This document shows, piece after piece, positions 46,438 to 58,133 of a stretch of 64,000 nucleotides of DNA. The notes beneath the pieces are model-generated. The model ran no database searches and had not been told where the DNA came from. It saw only the letters and a list, made by a program, of their open reading frames with translations. The stretch's first letter is position 1. The number at the start of each line of letters is the position of its first letter. The stretch is from Hemerocallis citrina (taxonomy: Eukaryota; Streptophyta; Magnoliopsida; Asparagales; Asphodelaceae): contig CM030365.1 of assembly GCA_017893485.1 (NCBI GenBank), forward strand, positions 29,720,289 to 29,784,288. The letters run 5' to 3'. The position numbers and the translations under genes are program-made.

Positions 46438-46459
46438 GTATTAACTCCTCCCATTCTTT
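46438..46459 (-). promoter_or_regulatory. Polypurine tract of element K
   Basis: On the minus strand AAAGAATGGGAGGAG followed by TTAATAC lies directly before the 3' LTR start TGTAACACC. It overlaps the end of the chromodomain frame, as is usual in chromoviruses. Confidence 0.55.
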
Positions 46460-48246
46460 GAGACCATGCCTCAAGATCAAATGAAGGAAATCTCCACACT
46501 AAATCCCAGTAAGGTTCCCATGTAATATCTTCGAGTGGTTGATGCTTCCACTTAATCAGAACCTCCGAAGTTAATCTCTTGCCTTTGATAATCGACCTCC
46601 TATCCATAATTTCCTCAGGCTCCATTAATGCCCTTGAAACACAGGTAGGAATTGATGTTTGTTTTTCGACAGCTGCACCCAAATGTTTCTTCAATTGTGA
46701 CACATGAAAAACTGGATGGATTTTGGCTGTAATTGGTAAGTTCAACTTGTAGTCCACTTTACCAACTCTAGCAATAATATAATAAGGACCATAATAGATA
46801 GGAGATCACTTCTGTACATCCCTTTAAGTAATAATTGTTTGCCAGTATGGCTATAATTTCAGATAACCTAAATCCTTGACATCAAACTATATGACCACTC
46901 TTTTCTTCTTAGCTAACTTCTTCATTCGATCCCGAGCTCTTTTCAACTGGTCCTTTAATAATTGCAGATGGACATCCCTAGCCAATAGGGTCTCTTCAAC
47001 TAAATAATTCTTCGCATTATCGGGAATGTATGACACAAGTGTGGGAGGGTTCTGCCATATAAAGCTTGATAAAGAGTAGTATTTGTAGCACCATACCAAG
47101 TACTATTATACCAATATTCCACCCAAGCAACCATCTATTGCACTTCTTAGGCTGATGATGACAAAAACACCTCAAATAGGTTTGTAAAAACCTATTTACT
47201 ACCTCTGTTTTTCCATCCGACTGGGGATGATAAGCTGTAGAGAATTTCAACTTGGTGCCCTGGAGCTTAAGGGATTCCTGCATTAATGCACTTGTAAACA
47301 CTAAACTCCTATCACAAACTATAGAAACAAGCATCCCAAACAACTTAAAAACTCCTTCTGTCAAAAATGTGGATAATGTCCTTTGCAGAATATGGATAAT
47401 GTACAGGAAAGAAATGTCCATATTTGCTCAACCTATCAATAATCACCAAGATTGTTGAATACTTCAAACTTTGAGGCAACCCTTCGATAAAATCCATGCT
47501 CCCATACTCTCTCAGAAATGGGTAAGGGTTTAAGAGACCCGAAAGTGCATGACACACATACTTACTAGCCTAACAAGTTGAGCATTCTCTTACATAATTC
47601 TGCACATCTCTTTTAATTCTTCCACCAAAATGATATTCGAAACCTCTGCAAAGTCCTGTCATAGCCTGAATGCCCTTATATTAGTATCAGCTTGAAAGAG
47701 GAAGATAGGTTGATCACTACCTTCCAAGATTTGTACCATACCCCTTTGTCAAAAGAATACTTGTTTTTAGGCTTTTTTCCTTGTTTGCTTTCCAATTCCT
47801 TCAAATAGCTATCATATTTTGTCATTTGAATCACTTGTTTCCACCAATCAGCAACCAAAATAGATAACTGAATTAAAAAACAATCCAAATCAGCAAGAAT
47901 ATTATCCCTCCATTGTTTATATTCCACCTCAAAGTGAAACCTGCATAGCTTAACTAACCATGAGTGTTGAGCCTCCATGGATAACCTTTGATCTAAGATA
48001 TACTTGAGGGGTTGATGGTCAGTTCTAATCACAAATTTCTTGCCAAATAGAAATTGCTTCCACTTCTTTACAGACAACAATACTGCAAGCATCTCTTTTT
48101 CATATGCTGAAGAATGTAAGCATCTACCCTAGAGAGCTTGACTAATATATGCAATTGGGTGATTCTACTACAACAGTACAACACCCACACCTTCTTTGCA
48201 GGCATCACATTAAATTACAAAAGTTTCTTCAAAGTTAGGCATTTGA
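46438..48246 (-). pseudogene. Element K RNase H, integrase and chromodomain
   Basis: Minus strand, broken into several frames: the start of RNase H (PNFEETFVI, near 48240), RTDHQPLKYILDQ (near 48020), the integrase first Asp in MDFIEGLPQS (near 47505), VCDRSLVFTS (near 47310), SAYHPQSDGKTEVVNR-like sequence (near 47225), the region HVSQLKKHLG, and a chromodomain (PEEIMDRRSIIKGKR, VLIKWKHQPLEDITWE, RFPSFDLE; about 46615-46480). The chromodomain directs insertion to modified histones and marks K as a chromovirus. The RT that should precede RNase H is absent; an LTR fragment (S) starts instead at 48247. Not functional. Confidence 0.88.
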
Positions 48247-48539
48247 TGTAGCGCCCTAATTTCCATAAACTGGAAACTCATGACACAATTCAGAATCTTT
48301 ATTTCAAATGAGTACACAACACAAAAATCAAAGGGAATTAAAACTCTTTTTACAATTACATCAATGTTATTACAATATTACATGTTACAAAATTGTATCA
48401 TGAATTGCAAGTGGTAATCGTGCACTTCGTTTTCCCCACTTGTAAGCTTCACGCGGCTTGAGTCCCTTGATCCCACGTTTAGGTAATCCCTTGCTTGAGT
48501 CCCTTGCTCCCTTGCATTCAACATATTTTAGGGGATACT
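48247..48539 (-). repeat. LTR fragment S, same family as K's LTR
   Basis: TGTAGCGCCCTAATTTCC and the following 240 bp match K's 5' LTR at 58134-58379. Then comes an internal deletion, and a tail (about 48512-48534) resembling 'cacattttaggg' from deeper in related LTRs. It also contains a short duplication of cttgagtcccttg-tccc. It interrupts RNase H coding sequence of K. Confidence 0.75.
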
Positions 48540-49689
48540 TGTGACACCCCACTATTTTATAATTTCGACATAGTCGTTTGTAATTTTTTTATTCTGAACA
48601 GATATTATTATTATTGTTATTATTATGCACAAATATGCAATTTTATATTTTTAATATATTTCTTAATTTATTTACATATCCAGGGGAGTGGGTTTTATTA
48701 GATTTTATTACGAAGAATAGCATTAGTAGGGTATATAAATAAAAAGATAACCTGGGAGGGGTCTATATTAAACTTTCCATTAAATTTCTTAAAACTCTAC
48801 TCCTACCCCTCCTTCTCCTCAGACCCGTCGACCAGACCCCCCCTCTCATGACCGACCTCTCATTTCTTTTCTTTTCTTTACTTTTCTTTAAATTATGGTT
48901 TCTAATTCCCACAATTTCTTAGTCATTTCAAGAAGCTTTTAATGGGTTCTAGCTTATTTGAGGGTGCTCTTCAACATCCCGGTGTTGGTTTCTCAGATTG
49001 GTTTCTTGGAAGGTGAGAAATAATTTCATTAAGTTGTATAGGGTTGTATGTTTTCAATTTTTGACAATAGAAATAGGGTAGTAGGGAGATTAAAGGATAA
49101 TCTTCATGTTAGAATCAATTAATTTTTAATTTGATATGGTAGGAGTAAGTTTGAAAACAGTTAGGATTTTGGGTTTGAAATTAGAAGAGTTTATGCTTGG
49201 AATTTGTTAGAGATAGACAATAGGAATTGTTGAAAATTATGAAAAACAATTTAGAATATTTTTTGGAGGAATTTATATGCTTTAAACCTAATTAATAGAA
49301 TTTTGAGTGTGCGCGTACGTATAATGCACGCCGGGCATTCGATGAAATGCCAGTAAGAACAAAAAGTATTTCCAGCTGTAAATTTGGTCTGGTTTGGGAG
49401 GTTTTAACACTAATTGATATTCAAACTTGGTAATAGGCGATGGTAGCGACCTCAGACGTGTAGCGGAGGAGCTGTATACCGAGTTTCTGCGTTCTGACAG
49501 GTGAGTATGATCATACTAGATATATTTTATGTTGTGGCATAATTTTAGACTTATCCAATGTGATTTGTTATAGTTATGGCTGGATATGGAATTAATAGAA
49601 ACTACGGAATTTTAATTGTTGAAATTGTACTATGTAGTGTATTTGCATGATTATAAAAACTTGGTGCTATAGTGACATCTTGGGTTTAT

Positions 49690-50170
49690 ATACGATAATA
49701 TGAAATAATTTAGGGCACGGTGTATGTATGATATGCAGGTGATAAATAGAAATTAAATATATGATATTATGATATCTTAACAGACACAATGTACATATGA
49801 CATATGGGTGATAAATGAGAATTAGATATGATAAAAAAAATGAAATTATTTGCTTGGTATATGTTTGATATGCAGGTGATTAAGGTGAAATAATATGTGA
49901 TAAAAAGATATGATAAGATAAATAGCGTGGTATATACATAATATGTGATAATGTGACAAGATAATAACATGGTGTATTTATGATATGTAATAATATAATG
50001 TGACAATATTACAAGTTAATAACATAGTGTATGCATAATATGTGATAAAATGAGACGATAAATAACATGGTGTATGACGAATATGTGATAATATGTTGAG
50101 ATAAAAGATGATATGATATGTGATAATAAAATGTGATAAAAAGATGAGATGAAAATAATTATAAAAGTTA
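49690..50170. repeat. AT-rich degenerate tandem repeats in LTR F
   Basis: Repeated variants of 'tgataatatgataa' and 'acatggtgtatgcatgatatg', unit about 40-55 bp, strongly diverged. Confidence 0.6.
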
Positions 50171-50224
50171 AATTTTGTTTACCAGTGCCTACAGAAATCC
50201 TAGGGGTTTACGATAGACCTCCTA

Positions 50225-50450
50225 ATACCCAAGAACCAACTTGGGGTGTGGTGTTTATTACCCAAACTATGTTTAGGGTGCAATGTTATATTTCCTAAGT
50301 TATCGACTTGAGGTCCGGTATATTACCCAGTTTATCGGTAATGCGGTGTATATTACCCAGTTTATCTAGGGTGCGGTGTATATTACACAAGTTCTACTTG
50401 GGGTGCGGTGATTATTACCCAAACTATATTTGGGGTGCGGTCTACTTTCC
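50225..50450. repeat. Tandem repeats of about 35 bp in LTR F
   Basis: Five to six copies of a unit like 'cttggggtgcggtgtatattacccag'. Confidence 0.8.
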
Positions 50451-50594
50451 TTCGTTGGCATAGGCTGGGAGGAAGATGTAGCCTCGAACGTGTAAGACCC
50501 TTGGTGGGCAGTGGTTCGCGTGTTTACTGGGCTAGCAGCTTCAGTATTTGGAATGATGTGGGGGCACTGGTCGACAAATTAATAAAATGGGTAA

Positions 50595-51365
50595 ATAGGA
50601 AATGAGAATGAGAAAGTAATAAAAGTGCATGATATGAAATAAGAATGAAAAAATAAACAAAATGGGTTATGTGAATGAATATGATAAGTAAAGCAAATGT
50701 ATTATGAAATGAGAATAAAAAGTAAAGAAAATGTGTTGTGGGAATAAATATGATAAGTAAAGAAAATGTGCTATGTGTATGTGAATGAATATGATACGTA
50801 ATGAAATTGTGTTATGTGAATAAAAATGAAAAGTATTGAAAATGTGTTATGTGTTATGTGAATGAAAAGAAAAGTAATATGTATTATGAGAATGAAAAGT
50901 AAAATATGGTATATTAAGTGATGGAAAATAAAAGTAAGTTGTATTATGTGATGAAGATGGTTGTTAAAATAAAAACATGATATAACATGAGTTTGGTGCG
51001 CCTTGGAATTGTGTCATGGAACTACTCGCTAGCTATTTCGGTGGAAATTGTGGAAACTACCTGCCTAAGAACAACTCCAAGGTGGATCAGTGGGTTGTTG
51101 ATATGATAGTTGTAATATAAGATGTGAATGAAAGTAAAAGTTATATTATGAGATGTGAATGAAAGTTAAAATGAGTTGTAATACGAGATATGAATGAAAG
51201 TTAAAGTGAGTTGTAATATGAGACGTGAATGAATATGAAAGTAAGATACATTATCTAATAAGAATGAGAAGTAAAGTAAGTTGTATGATGAGATGAGAAT
51301 GAAATATAAAGCAAAGTATATGATCAAATGCGAATGAGAATTAAAATAAGCGGTATGATGAAATA
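50595..51365. repeat. Purine-rich degenerate tandem repeats in LTR F
   Basis: Many diverged copies of a unit like 'gaatgaaaagtaaagaaaatgtgttatgt', period about 40-50 bp, interrupted near 51000-51090. Confidence 0.65.
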
Positions 51366-51479
51366 AGAATCCCTGGATGGACGCTTGAGGCGTTAAGTTG
51401 GGAGCACTAGATACTGAGCAAACCCAAGTGTACCGACAGTAGATATTTTGATTGTAGGAAATTAGCCGGTGGGGCAAGT

Positions 51480-54400
51480 TGTAACCCCCGTTCCCGTAAA
51501 TACATATTTTCTGAATATTTTCTGTATTATGATTATTTATAAATTCATTATTTGTTAATTCGATTTGAACTTTATATTAAAGTCTTTTCTAATCGAAAAT
51601 TATATTTATTTCGAATAGCGGTGTATTTTAATTTTATTTTATATTTCTAATTGATCGACTATTTATATTATATGTTGTTTGGATTATTTTAGTAAATCTG
51701 ATAAAGTTGAATTGCATTTTGATATATATGTATTATCATTATTACCCATTATTACTATTATTTGTTATTATTACTAGTTCATTATTTGAATTATTTTGTG
51801 AAATCCAAAATCGAATTCCAGATATCAACCAAAATTGAATATTTGATTATTTGAATTATTATTACCACATAAACTATTTGATTTTGTTATTGTTATTATT
51901 ATTGTATATTCTGTATTGAATAAGCATAAAATTTAATCGATATTATATTATATTAATTGATTTATTTATTTTATAAACCCTTGAACCCACTTCTTATTGG
52001 ATTTTAAGCCCAAACCCTTTAGCCATCTTCGTATTGGATCCTACCCGCAACCCGTACCCATTAACCCAATAAACCCTTAACCCTAATCCTATTCTTAACC
52101 TAATTACCCTACTCTAATACGTCGCCTCCTGTTCACCTCCTTCCTCCTCCTTATTCTATAATGCTTCACCTCTGAAGCCGCCACTTTGAGCCGCCATCAC
52201 TCCTCTTCGTCGTCTTCCTCACCGCCTCACCCCTCCTCATCATCCGCATCACCCCTGTATTCCCATTGCCTTCATCGTCGACTCCCCTGTTCCTCTCCAA
52301 AACAGAGTCATTATTAACCTCTTCACCCTCCATACCGTCGCCCCTACTCCTCGCCTGCATCACCCGAACCACCGAAGAACCCCTGCCTCACCATTACCTC
52401 GGTCTCGAGCTCATCCTTCCATTGCAGTCGAAACAACCCCATCATCTTCTTCTTCCTCTAGTTCTCATCGAACCCATCAACAGCTGCAAGCTCCTCAGCC
52501 TCGCGATCCCCTACTTCACCATCACCACCTCCGAAGAACCCAACAACCTCCGCCATTGCTCCCTCATCTCGCTCACCCCGAAGCACCTTGTTGTCGTCGC
52601 CCTGTTCAAGTTGCAACTGCCATCACCTTCGCCGTCGATGTCGAGCTCCGTTGTCGCAATCGAGTTTTGTCGACCTCCATCCCGCCTGTGCCTCTCCATC
52701 CCGCCGTCGAGCTACCCTCGTCGCTGCCCCACTCAAGCACCCATGGTCGAGCCTTGCAAAGCACCCCCCTTGCTCTTTTTTGATCAAGTAAATCCTGGTC
52801 GTCGATCGCCTTGATGATCTTGATCATCTTCTACATTAGGATCAGGGCATTTCAGGACTGTCCGATCTCATCATCATCATCATCAGCTATTTGATTTGGA
52901 CCGTCTGATAAACCTTGATCTCGATCTTTGATCTTGATCTTTGATTTGATCCTTGAATCTCGATCGTCGATTGCTTGATCTACTTGATTTCAGCCCTTGA
53001 TCGTCTCAATCGTCTCATTCATCTTCTACTTGGTAAGTTAAACATTAGACCCACTTTTTGTTCTCATTCATCAATTTGTCAATATTGGTATATTTTACTC
53101 CTTTGGTACTCTTTCAATTCTTATACATTCTATATTCGATCTTAGCCGTCCGATCTACATTTGATCATCTTAATCTTGATCATCAACAAGATCCGTGCCG
53201 ATCCGCCCGATCATTGTTTGATCATCATCATCGGGATCTGTGCCCGATCATGATCATCTCATCAAGATTCGCTTGGTTTGCGATCATCGCCGTGTGCCAG
53301 GATCCGTTCCCGTTATTCTCTTCTCTTTGGGTCTCCACCAAGGCAAGTACTTGTATACATTTTTATTGTTCCTTATACAAGCATAAATACTGCAAGTAGA
53401 TTGTAGTTGTGACTCGCCTTTGGCTTATCATTTGATGATCTCATTTTACTCGTTGCCATCTTTAACAATTCTATGATCATAAGAGTCACAATTTTTCATT
53501 GATACACCCATTTCACAACTAGTATAATTATAATATATTTCATGCAAAAATATTTTTGTTTGTTGTTATCCTGTTTTTGGTCTACTGTTTCGACCCTTAT
53601 AACATCAGAATCTGAACATGAGTTCTAAACATGAAATGTATCTCCAGATGTCTAGTTTACAACCCTTTCGACGGATCTCAAATCTGATTTATGATGTGTG
53701 AGTTATCGTAGTTTTACTGCTGTTGTGTCGTAGAATTTCAGATTCATAAATTTGTTGTGTCACTCTGCTTTCCAATTTGATTTAACTATGCTATATATAA
53801 TATAATGACTTGAAAATTAATATGTTGAGACTAGACATCTTAGGGAACCTTCCAGAATTTTCCTAGATTTAATTATTGAATTTTTAAACCTATTTCATAT
53901 ATTGAATCACCATTTCAAAAATTCTGGCTAAACATGAATTCTGTGTAGTTTGCTGTTTTGACACTAATTGCTACAACTTCTTATGTATGTTGTTTATATG
54001 AGCTGGAACAGACAGAGAGTCTAGTTTCTATATTTTCTGACGGAACCAGATTTGCATTCCTGTGGTAGCGGGAATCTTAGTTTTGGTGGAGCAATGTCTT
54101 ACTGTCCAGAATTGGTATTTTGCTATGTTCAACTATTTGCATGTTGTTTCTTGTATTTTGTGATTTAGAACATGTTCCTTGCATCATATACGCTCTTGAT
54201 ACATCCTTGTCTTGTCCTGATTTTATTTTTGTTATCTCTTCATCATGTTTATTTTGTAATAAAAAGTAACAAGTCAGGGTTAAGGGAAAGATCTAGTAGT
54301 GGACAATATAGAAAAATTTACTCAGAAGGGGGGCCCATGTTTCCCATAATTGTGGCACCTGATTTGGTTACATTTGGATGATTTGGATTACATTTGGATA

Positions 54401-55206
54401 ATTTGGAATACTCGATATGATTTGGATTACTTGATATGGTGCTCCACTACATGATGCCTGAGTACACGGCCCTATAGAATCCACTACGGAATGTAAACGT
54501 AACTTGATTGTATGTAGCAACCGTGTGGTAAAAATCTGAGAAGTAGGAAGTGCTACATTAGATAAGAGTAAATGTATAGACTTAAGTTGACACTAAGCAC
54601 CTGCATGATCCTCTCTACCAATTTCCTGATTTCGTTACAAGTTATATGATTTAGTTACATGATTTTGATTTAGAAGTTACCTGATTTTGATTCATAAGTT
54701 TGCATGAACCCATTTCCGTTACTTGTTTTCCAGTTGCAAGTTGTTGCCTTTCTGTTCATATGTTCATAGTTATTTGTATCACACTTGACTTCGTTTTATT
54801 CGTGTTCTCTAATTTTTGTCATTTTTCCTTGTTATATCTTGGTTCATATTCTTTGTTATATTTCCGTTCTTGTACCCTTTTCCTTGTACTACTTGCAGCC
54901 CGAAACTTGCTCTAACGGGTACTCCATTTGTCTTTCTTCAAGTTATGTTATACAGGTACAGACGATGGGTTATTGAGAGAACTCGTAGAACTATTCCTGC
55001 ACTGCATATTCTTTGGCTATTTGGAAAGTCCTTGTATTTCAAATACTGGTTATAGCATTATATTCCTGTTTGAGTAATTATTATTGTACTGTTGAGTTAC
55101 CTGGTATTGCACAGCTTATGGATGATATGAGTTGGTATACTTATATCAGTTGCTGGGCCTCAGTTTCGTGCCCGTGTTCCCATAGAATGGGAAGCGGGGC
55201 GTGACA
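51480..55206 (+). mobile_element. Solo LTR E
   Basis: A single 3727-bp plus-strand LTR, TGTAACCCCCGTTCCC...GGGAAGCGGGGCGTGACA, the same family as A-D and M in opposite orientation. Flanked by caagt (51475-51479) and ctagt (55207-55211). LTR O shows the undisturbed target as 'gggctagtgttcc'. The GC- and CT-rich block at 52130-52830 has a 182-codon ORF of low complexity and no homology I recognise. No internal region. Confidence 0.9.
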
Positions 55207-55395
55207 CTAGTGTTCCTAGTTTGGCAATTGAAGTCTGGTAGGGTAGAGCTAGTTCTAGGTGGCTTAGACTGTTATTATTTTAAATCTAAGGACAGACACT
55301 AGATTGAGAGATGTAACGGAACTTGGGCAATGTAAGTATGGGCTCTGTTATTAGTCAGGCGAATGTATTTCGGGAATGTGTATTGGTTATGTCTC

Positions 55396-55560
55396 TCTAG
55401 TATATTTGCGCGTTGAGGGTTGGCAGGCCTATTCGCGGAATTTCTAGAAGTGAGACAGTTTTGATATGTTTGGGTGTTGAGGGTCGACAGACTTATTTGC
55501 GGAATGTATGGTATATTTGCACGTTGAGGGTCAGCAAGCCTATTCGCAGAATGTACGGCC
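55396..55560. repeat. Tandem repeats of about 60 bp in LTR F
   Basis: Three copies containing 'cgttgagggtcagcaagcctattcgc' variants followed by gaatgta-like sequence. The counterpart in LTR O lies inverted at 39080-39200. Confidence 0.75.
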
Positions 55561-55995
55561 TGGAGGTGATTCTTCGGAGTTAGAGCGATGCTTGCAGGAT
55601 GCTTGCATGTTTATACTTGTACAGCTTAGCGAGATGCATACTAGCGCTGGGGTCTATTCACAGACTGTCTAATCTTGTCTTTATCACAAAAATTTAGTTT
55701 TCATGGCGATGGGCTGAACCCTAAAATGTGGTGAACACTATGGGCTTGTCCTCGGACCTATGTAGTATGGGATGCATAGAATCCGTACAAGTATGCATTA
55801 GTGTGCATTGTGTGCATTGTATTTTCTAGGATATTGTTTTTATACATTTTCCTTTGTTTTCTCGACACACACTTATTCATTTAGTGTAGTTTCACTTGTT
55901 GATTTTGTGAATCTTTTATCGCTATTTTATATTATGTTGTGTGACAAGTTTGTGATTGTGAGACTTTGGAGGGTTACTATTTTTATAGTATTGCG

Positions 55996-56013
55996 TCAGT
56001 TGTATTCAACTGA
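55996..56013. promoter_or_regulatory. Conserved LTR inverted-repeat motif (copy in F)
   Basis: TCAGTTGTATTCAACTGA, perfect 7-bp arms, preceded by attgcg and followed by cgtgcccacc, 268 bp from the LTR 3' end. Confidence 0.6.
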
Positions 56014-56281
56014 CGTGCCCACCTTTCTGGTCAGTTTTGTAGGATTTGTGAGTAAGTGAATTGAGCAAGGTTAAAGCTTGGACCTTGAGAAGACTGGAGT
56101 TTAAATGGTGGGATGTATTGCAATAAATGTGTTAAATTTTTCCATTGTGTATTGTAATAAAGAACTGTTATAAAGAAAAATTGTATTTTTCCTTGTGTTT
56201 TATACTGCGTTTGGATTACATTGAAGTAAAGATTCTTGAGTTGTGTCTCTTATTTCCATTATTGAAATTCGGGGTGCTACA

Positions 56282-57945
56282 ACATCTACTCCCACAAAGC
56301 CCAATTCCAAAAAATCTATGCTGAGAGTTTCTTCGCCATATTGAAGCTTACAACCTTTATAGCATTCACTGGCAATAAGAGTAGTTCCTGATGGTGTGGC
56401 CACTTCAAAGCTAAATCAGGAATTGACTGATGAGTGCACTTTAACCTTTGAGCAAAAGACTTGGACACAAAAGTATGAGAACATCCACTGTCAAACAAAA
56501 TACTGGCATTGATTACATTAATATTCACATATTCTACTACAAAAAAGAGATTTACATGCCTCATTAACTTCCTTCCATTGTTCACAAAACATAACAAACA
56601 AAATACATCTTAGTTACTCATACCAGTAATAACTCCTTCTACCCCCATCAGCTTCCTATTCAGTCAAGGTGAAGACTCATCCCTGACGAAATGGCTTCTT
56701 TTCCTCGTCATCAACCTTCTGCTTCTGGCCATTGTTGTCTTTCTGCAGTTATGGACAATTTGGCTTGATATGCCCAACCTTCCCACAATTGAAGCAAGTA
56801 TTTGCACTAACCCGAGCTTTATTCCTTGGTCACTTATGCTTATAGTGCCCCAGCTCATCATATAGGAAACATTCCATTGACTTGGTAGCTCCTACAACGG
56901 TATTGGGTTCGAACCCTGTTTCTTGAAGTTGGTAGCAGAGACAGGCCGTTTCCCCTTATTCGAAGTTCCTGTCTTTCCTTGAGTTTGTGGGTTCTGATTC
57001 ATATCCAATTCAGTTACTGCTGCTCGACGCACCAATTTGTCGAACCTCTGAATGCTCAGTGGTAGACCTCAACCCATCCCATGTTCAAACCTCTTTGCCT
57101 TCTTTATCTCATTCTGGACCATTTCCGGGGCATAACGAGATAAATAGGTGAACTTTGTCTCGTATTCTTTAACAGTCATGCTTCCCTACCTTAGATTGAT
57201 AAATTCCATTGCCTTTTCTTCCTACACGTCCAGGGAAAAATAGTGCTGTCAGAATTCTTCAAGGAACTCCTTCCAAGTGATTGGCACATCGCCCATAGTG
57301 CGTTTGACCGATTGCCTCCACACTACGTCTTTTTTAAGTAAGATGGTTGCCAATTTTACTTTTCTTTCTCTTGGCATTTCTAATACTTCAAACACAATCT
57401 CAACTACTAACATCACATCAATACATGCGACGAGCACTCCTGGCCCTTGCAACTTCTGGCTGTAGCGCAGCAACTTATGCTTGCAGCTCAGCGATCTCCC
57501 TTTCAAGCAATCATTGTTGTTGCTTGGATTGCCTCTTCTCATTCCTTAGCTTGTTTGTCAGTTGAGTGAACTGGTGAGCCGCTCGTTGCTGAAATCCTCT
57601 AAGGGCTTCGACCTCCGTCTTCAGGAATGTTATCCCCTGCCAATCTTTCACCAGTTGTTCCTCGAGTTAACTGGTTCTCCATTGATATCTAATCAGTTGG
57701 TGCCTCAGTGCAACTATCTTTTTCTGGTCTCAGTTCCAGGGCACAGGCACAACGAGCTTGGCAGTTTCATCCGGAGAGCCCACTAGGGATTGGGTGAGAG
57801 GGGATGATTGGGCATCTGAATGCCTTTGTGGTTCTCCCTTCTAGGGTTCTTCGTCCTGGGGTTCTTCCTCTTTGGAGAATTCTTCTTCTTCTTCTTCTTC
57901 TTCAATCATCTCATTCTGATAGTTAGGTACGTCCTCATCAGCCAT
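56282..57945 (-). pseudogene. Element K gag-protease
   Basis: Minus strand from the ATG at 57945 (MADEDVPNYQNEMI). An acidic run of Glu codons, a coiled-coil-like stretch (LEREIAELQAYVAALQ, near 57490), the gag core (KLATILLKKDVVWRQSVKRTMGDVPITWKEF; EYETKFTYLSRYAPE, near 57150), a CCHC knuckle (CFNCGKVGHIKPNC, near 56790) and protease with FDSGCSHTFVSKSF (about 56490). It stops at GFVGVDV at 56282, just before the expected LGMDW motif, where LTR F begins. Frequent stops and a segment that looks deleted or scrambled near 57410. The build matches element O. Confidence 0.82.
57884..57906. repeat. (ttc)n microsatellite coding for Glu in K gag
   Basis: Seven to eight ttc units; on the minus strand they extend the Glu run near the gag N-terminus. 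Confidence 0.85.
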
Positions 57946-58120
57946 CATGCACAAAGAGGAAAACATATGTATATGTTAGTTCCGGAAAGAGTGAAATCAT
58001 AAACATGTGTTGAATGTACAACGATATGATTTACAACCATCCTACTATAAGTAAACCCAACTCTAATTCGGCATCTAAGTCTAATTTCCTATTGTGTTAC
58101 TATTGCAAGTTGAAGTTTGT

Positions 58121-58130
58121 TCTGATACCA
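58121..58130 (-). promoter_or_regulatory. Primer binding site of element K
   Basis: Minus strand TGGTATCAGA, complementary to initiator methionine tRNA, three bases after the LTR end at 58134. Confidence 0.85.
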
Positions 58131-58133
58131 CTT

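Larger units (their letters stand above)
48540..56281 (+). mobile_element. LTR F (plus strand), split by solo LTR E
   Basis: Starts TGTGACACCCCAC and ends ATTCGGGGTGCTACA. After removal of E it is about 4.0 kb long. The last 1.1 kb (55207-56281) and the 100 bp before E match, inverted, the LTR of element O. The left half differs from O and is full of degenerate tandem repeats. No primer site or coding sequence follows, so it is a solo LTR. The flanks do not match (atact at 48535-48539; acatc at 56282-56286), and the sequence on the two sides belongs to different parts of K. Confidence 0.75.

Noticed and set aside
52266..52814. 182-codon ORF inside LTR E
   Set aside because: Ser/Pro/Leu-rich translation of a CT-rich LTR block, with no recognised domain; all frames there are open for the same reason.
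48540..56281. F and the minus-strand O LTR as the two LTRs of one element
   Set aside because: They are in opposite orientation, differ in the U3 half, and each has its own separate host sequence.
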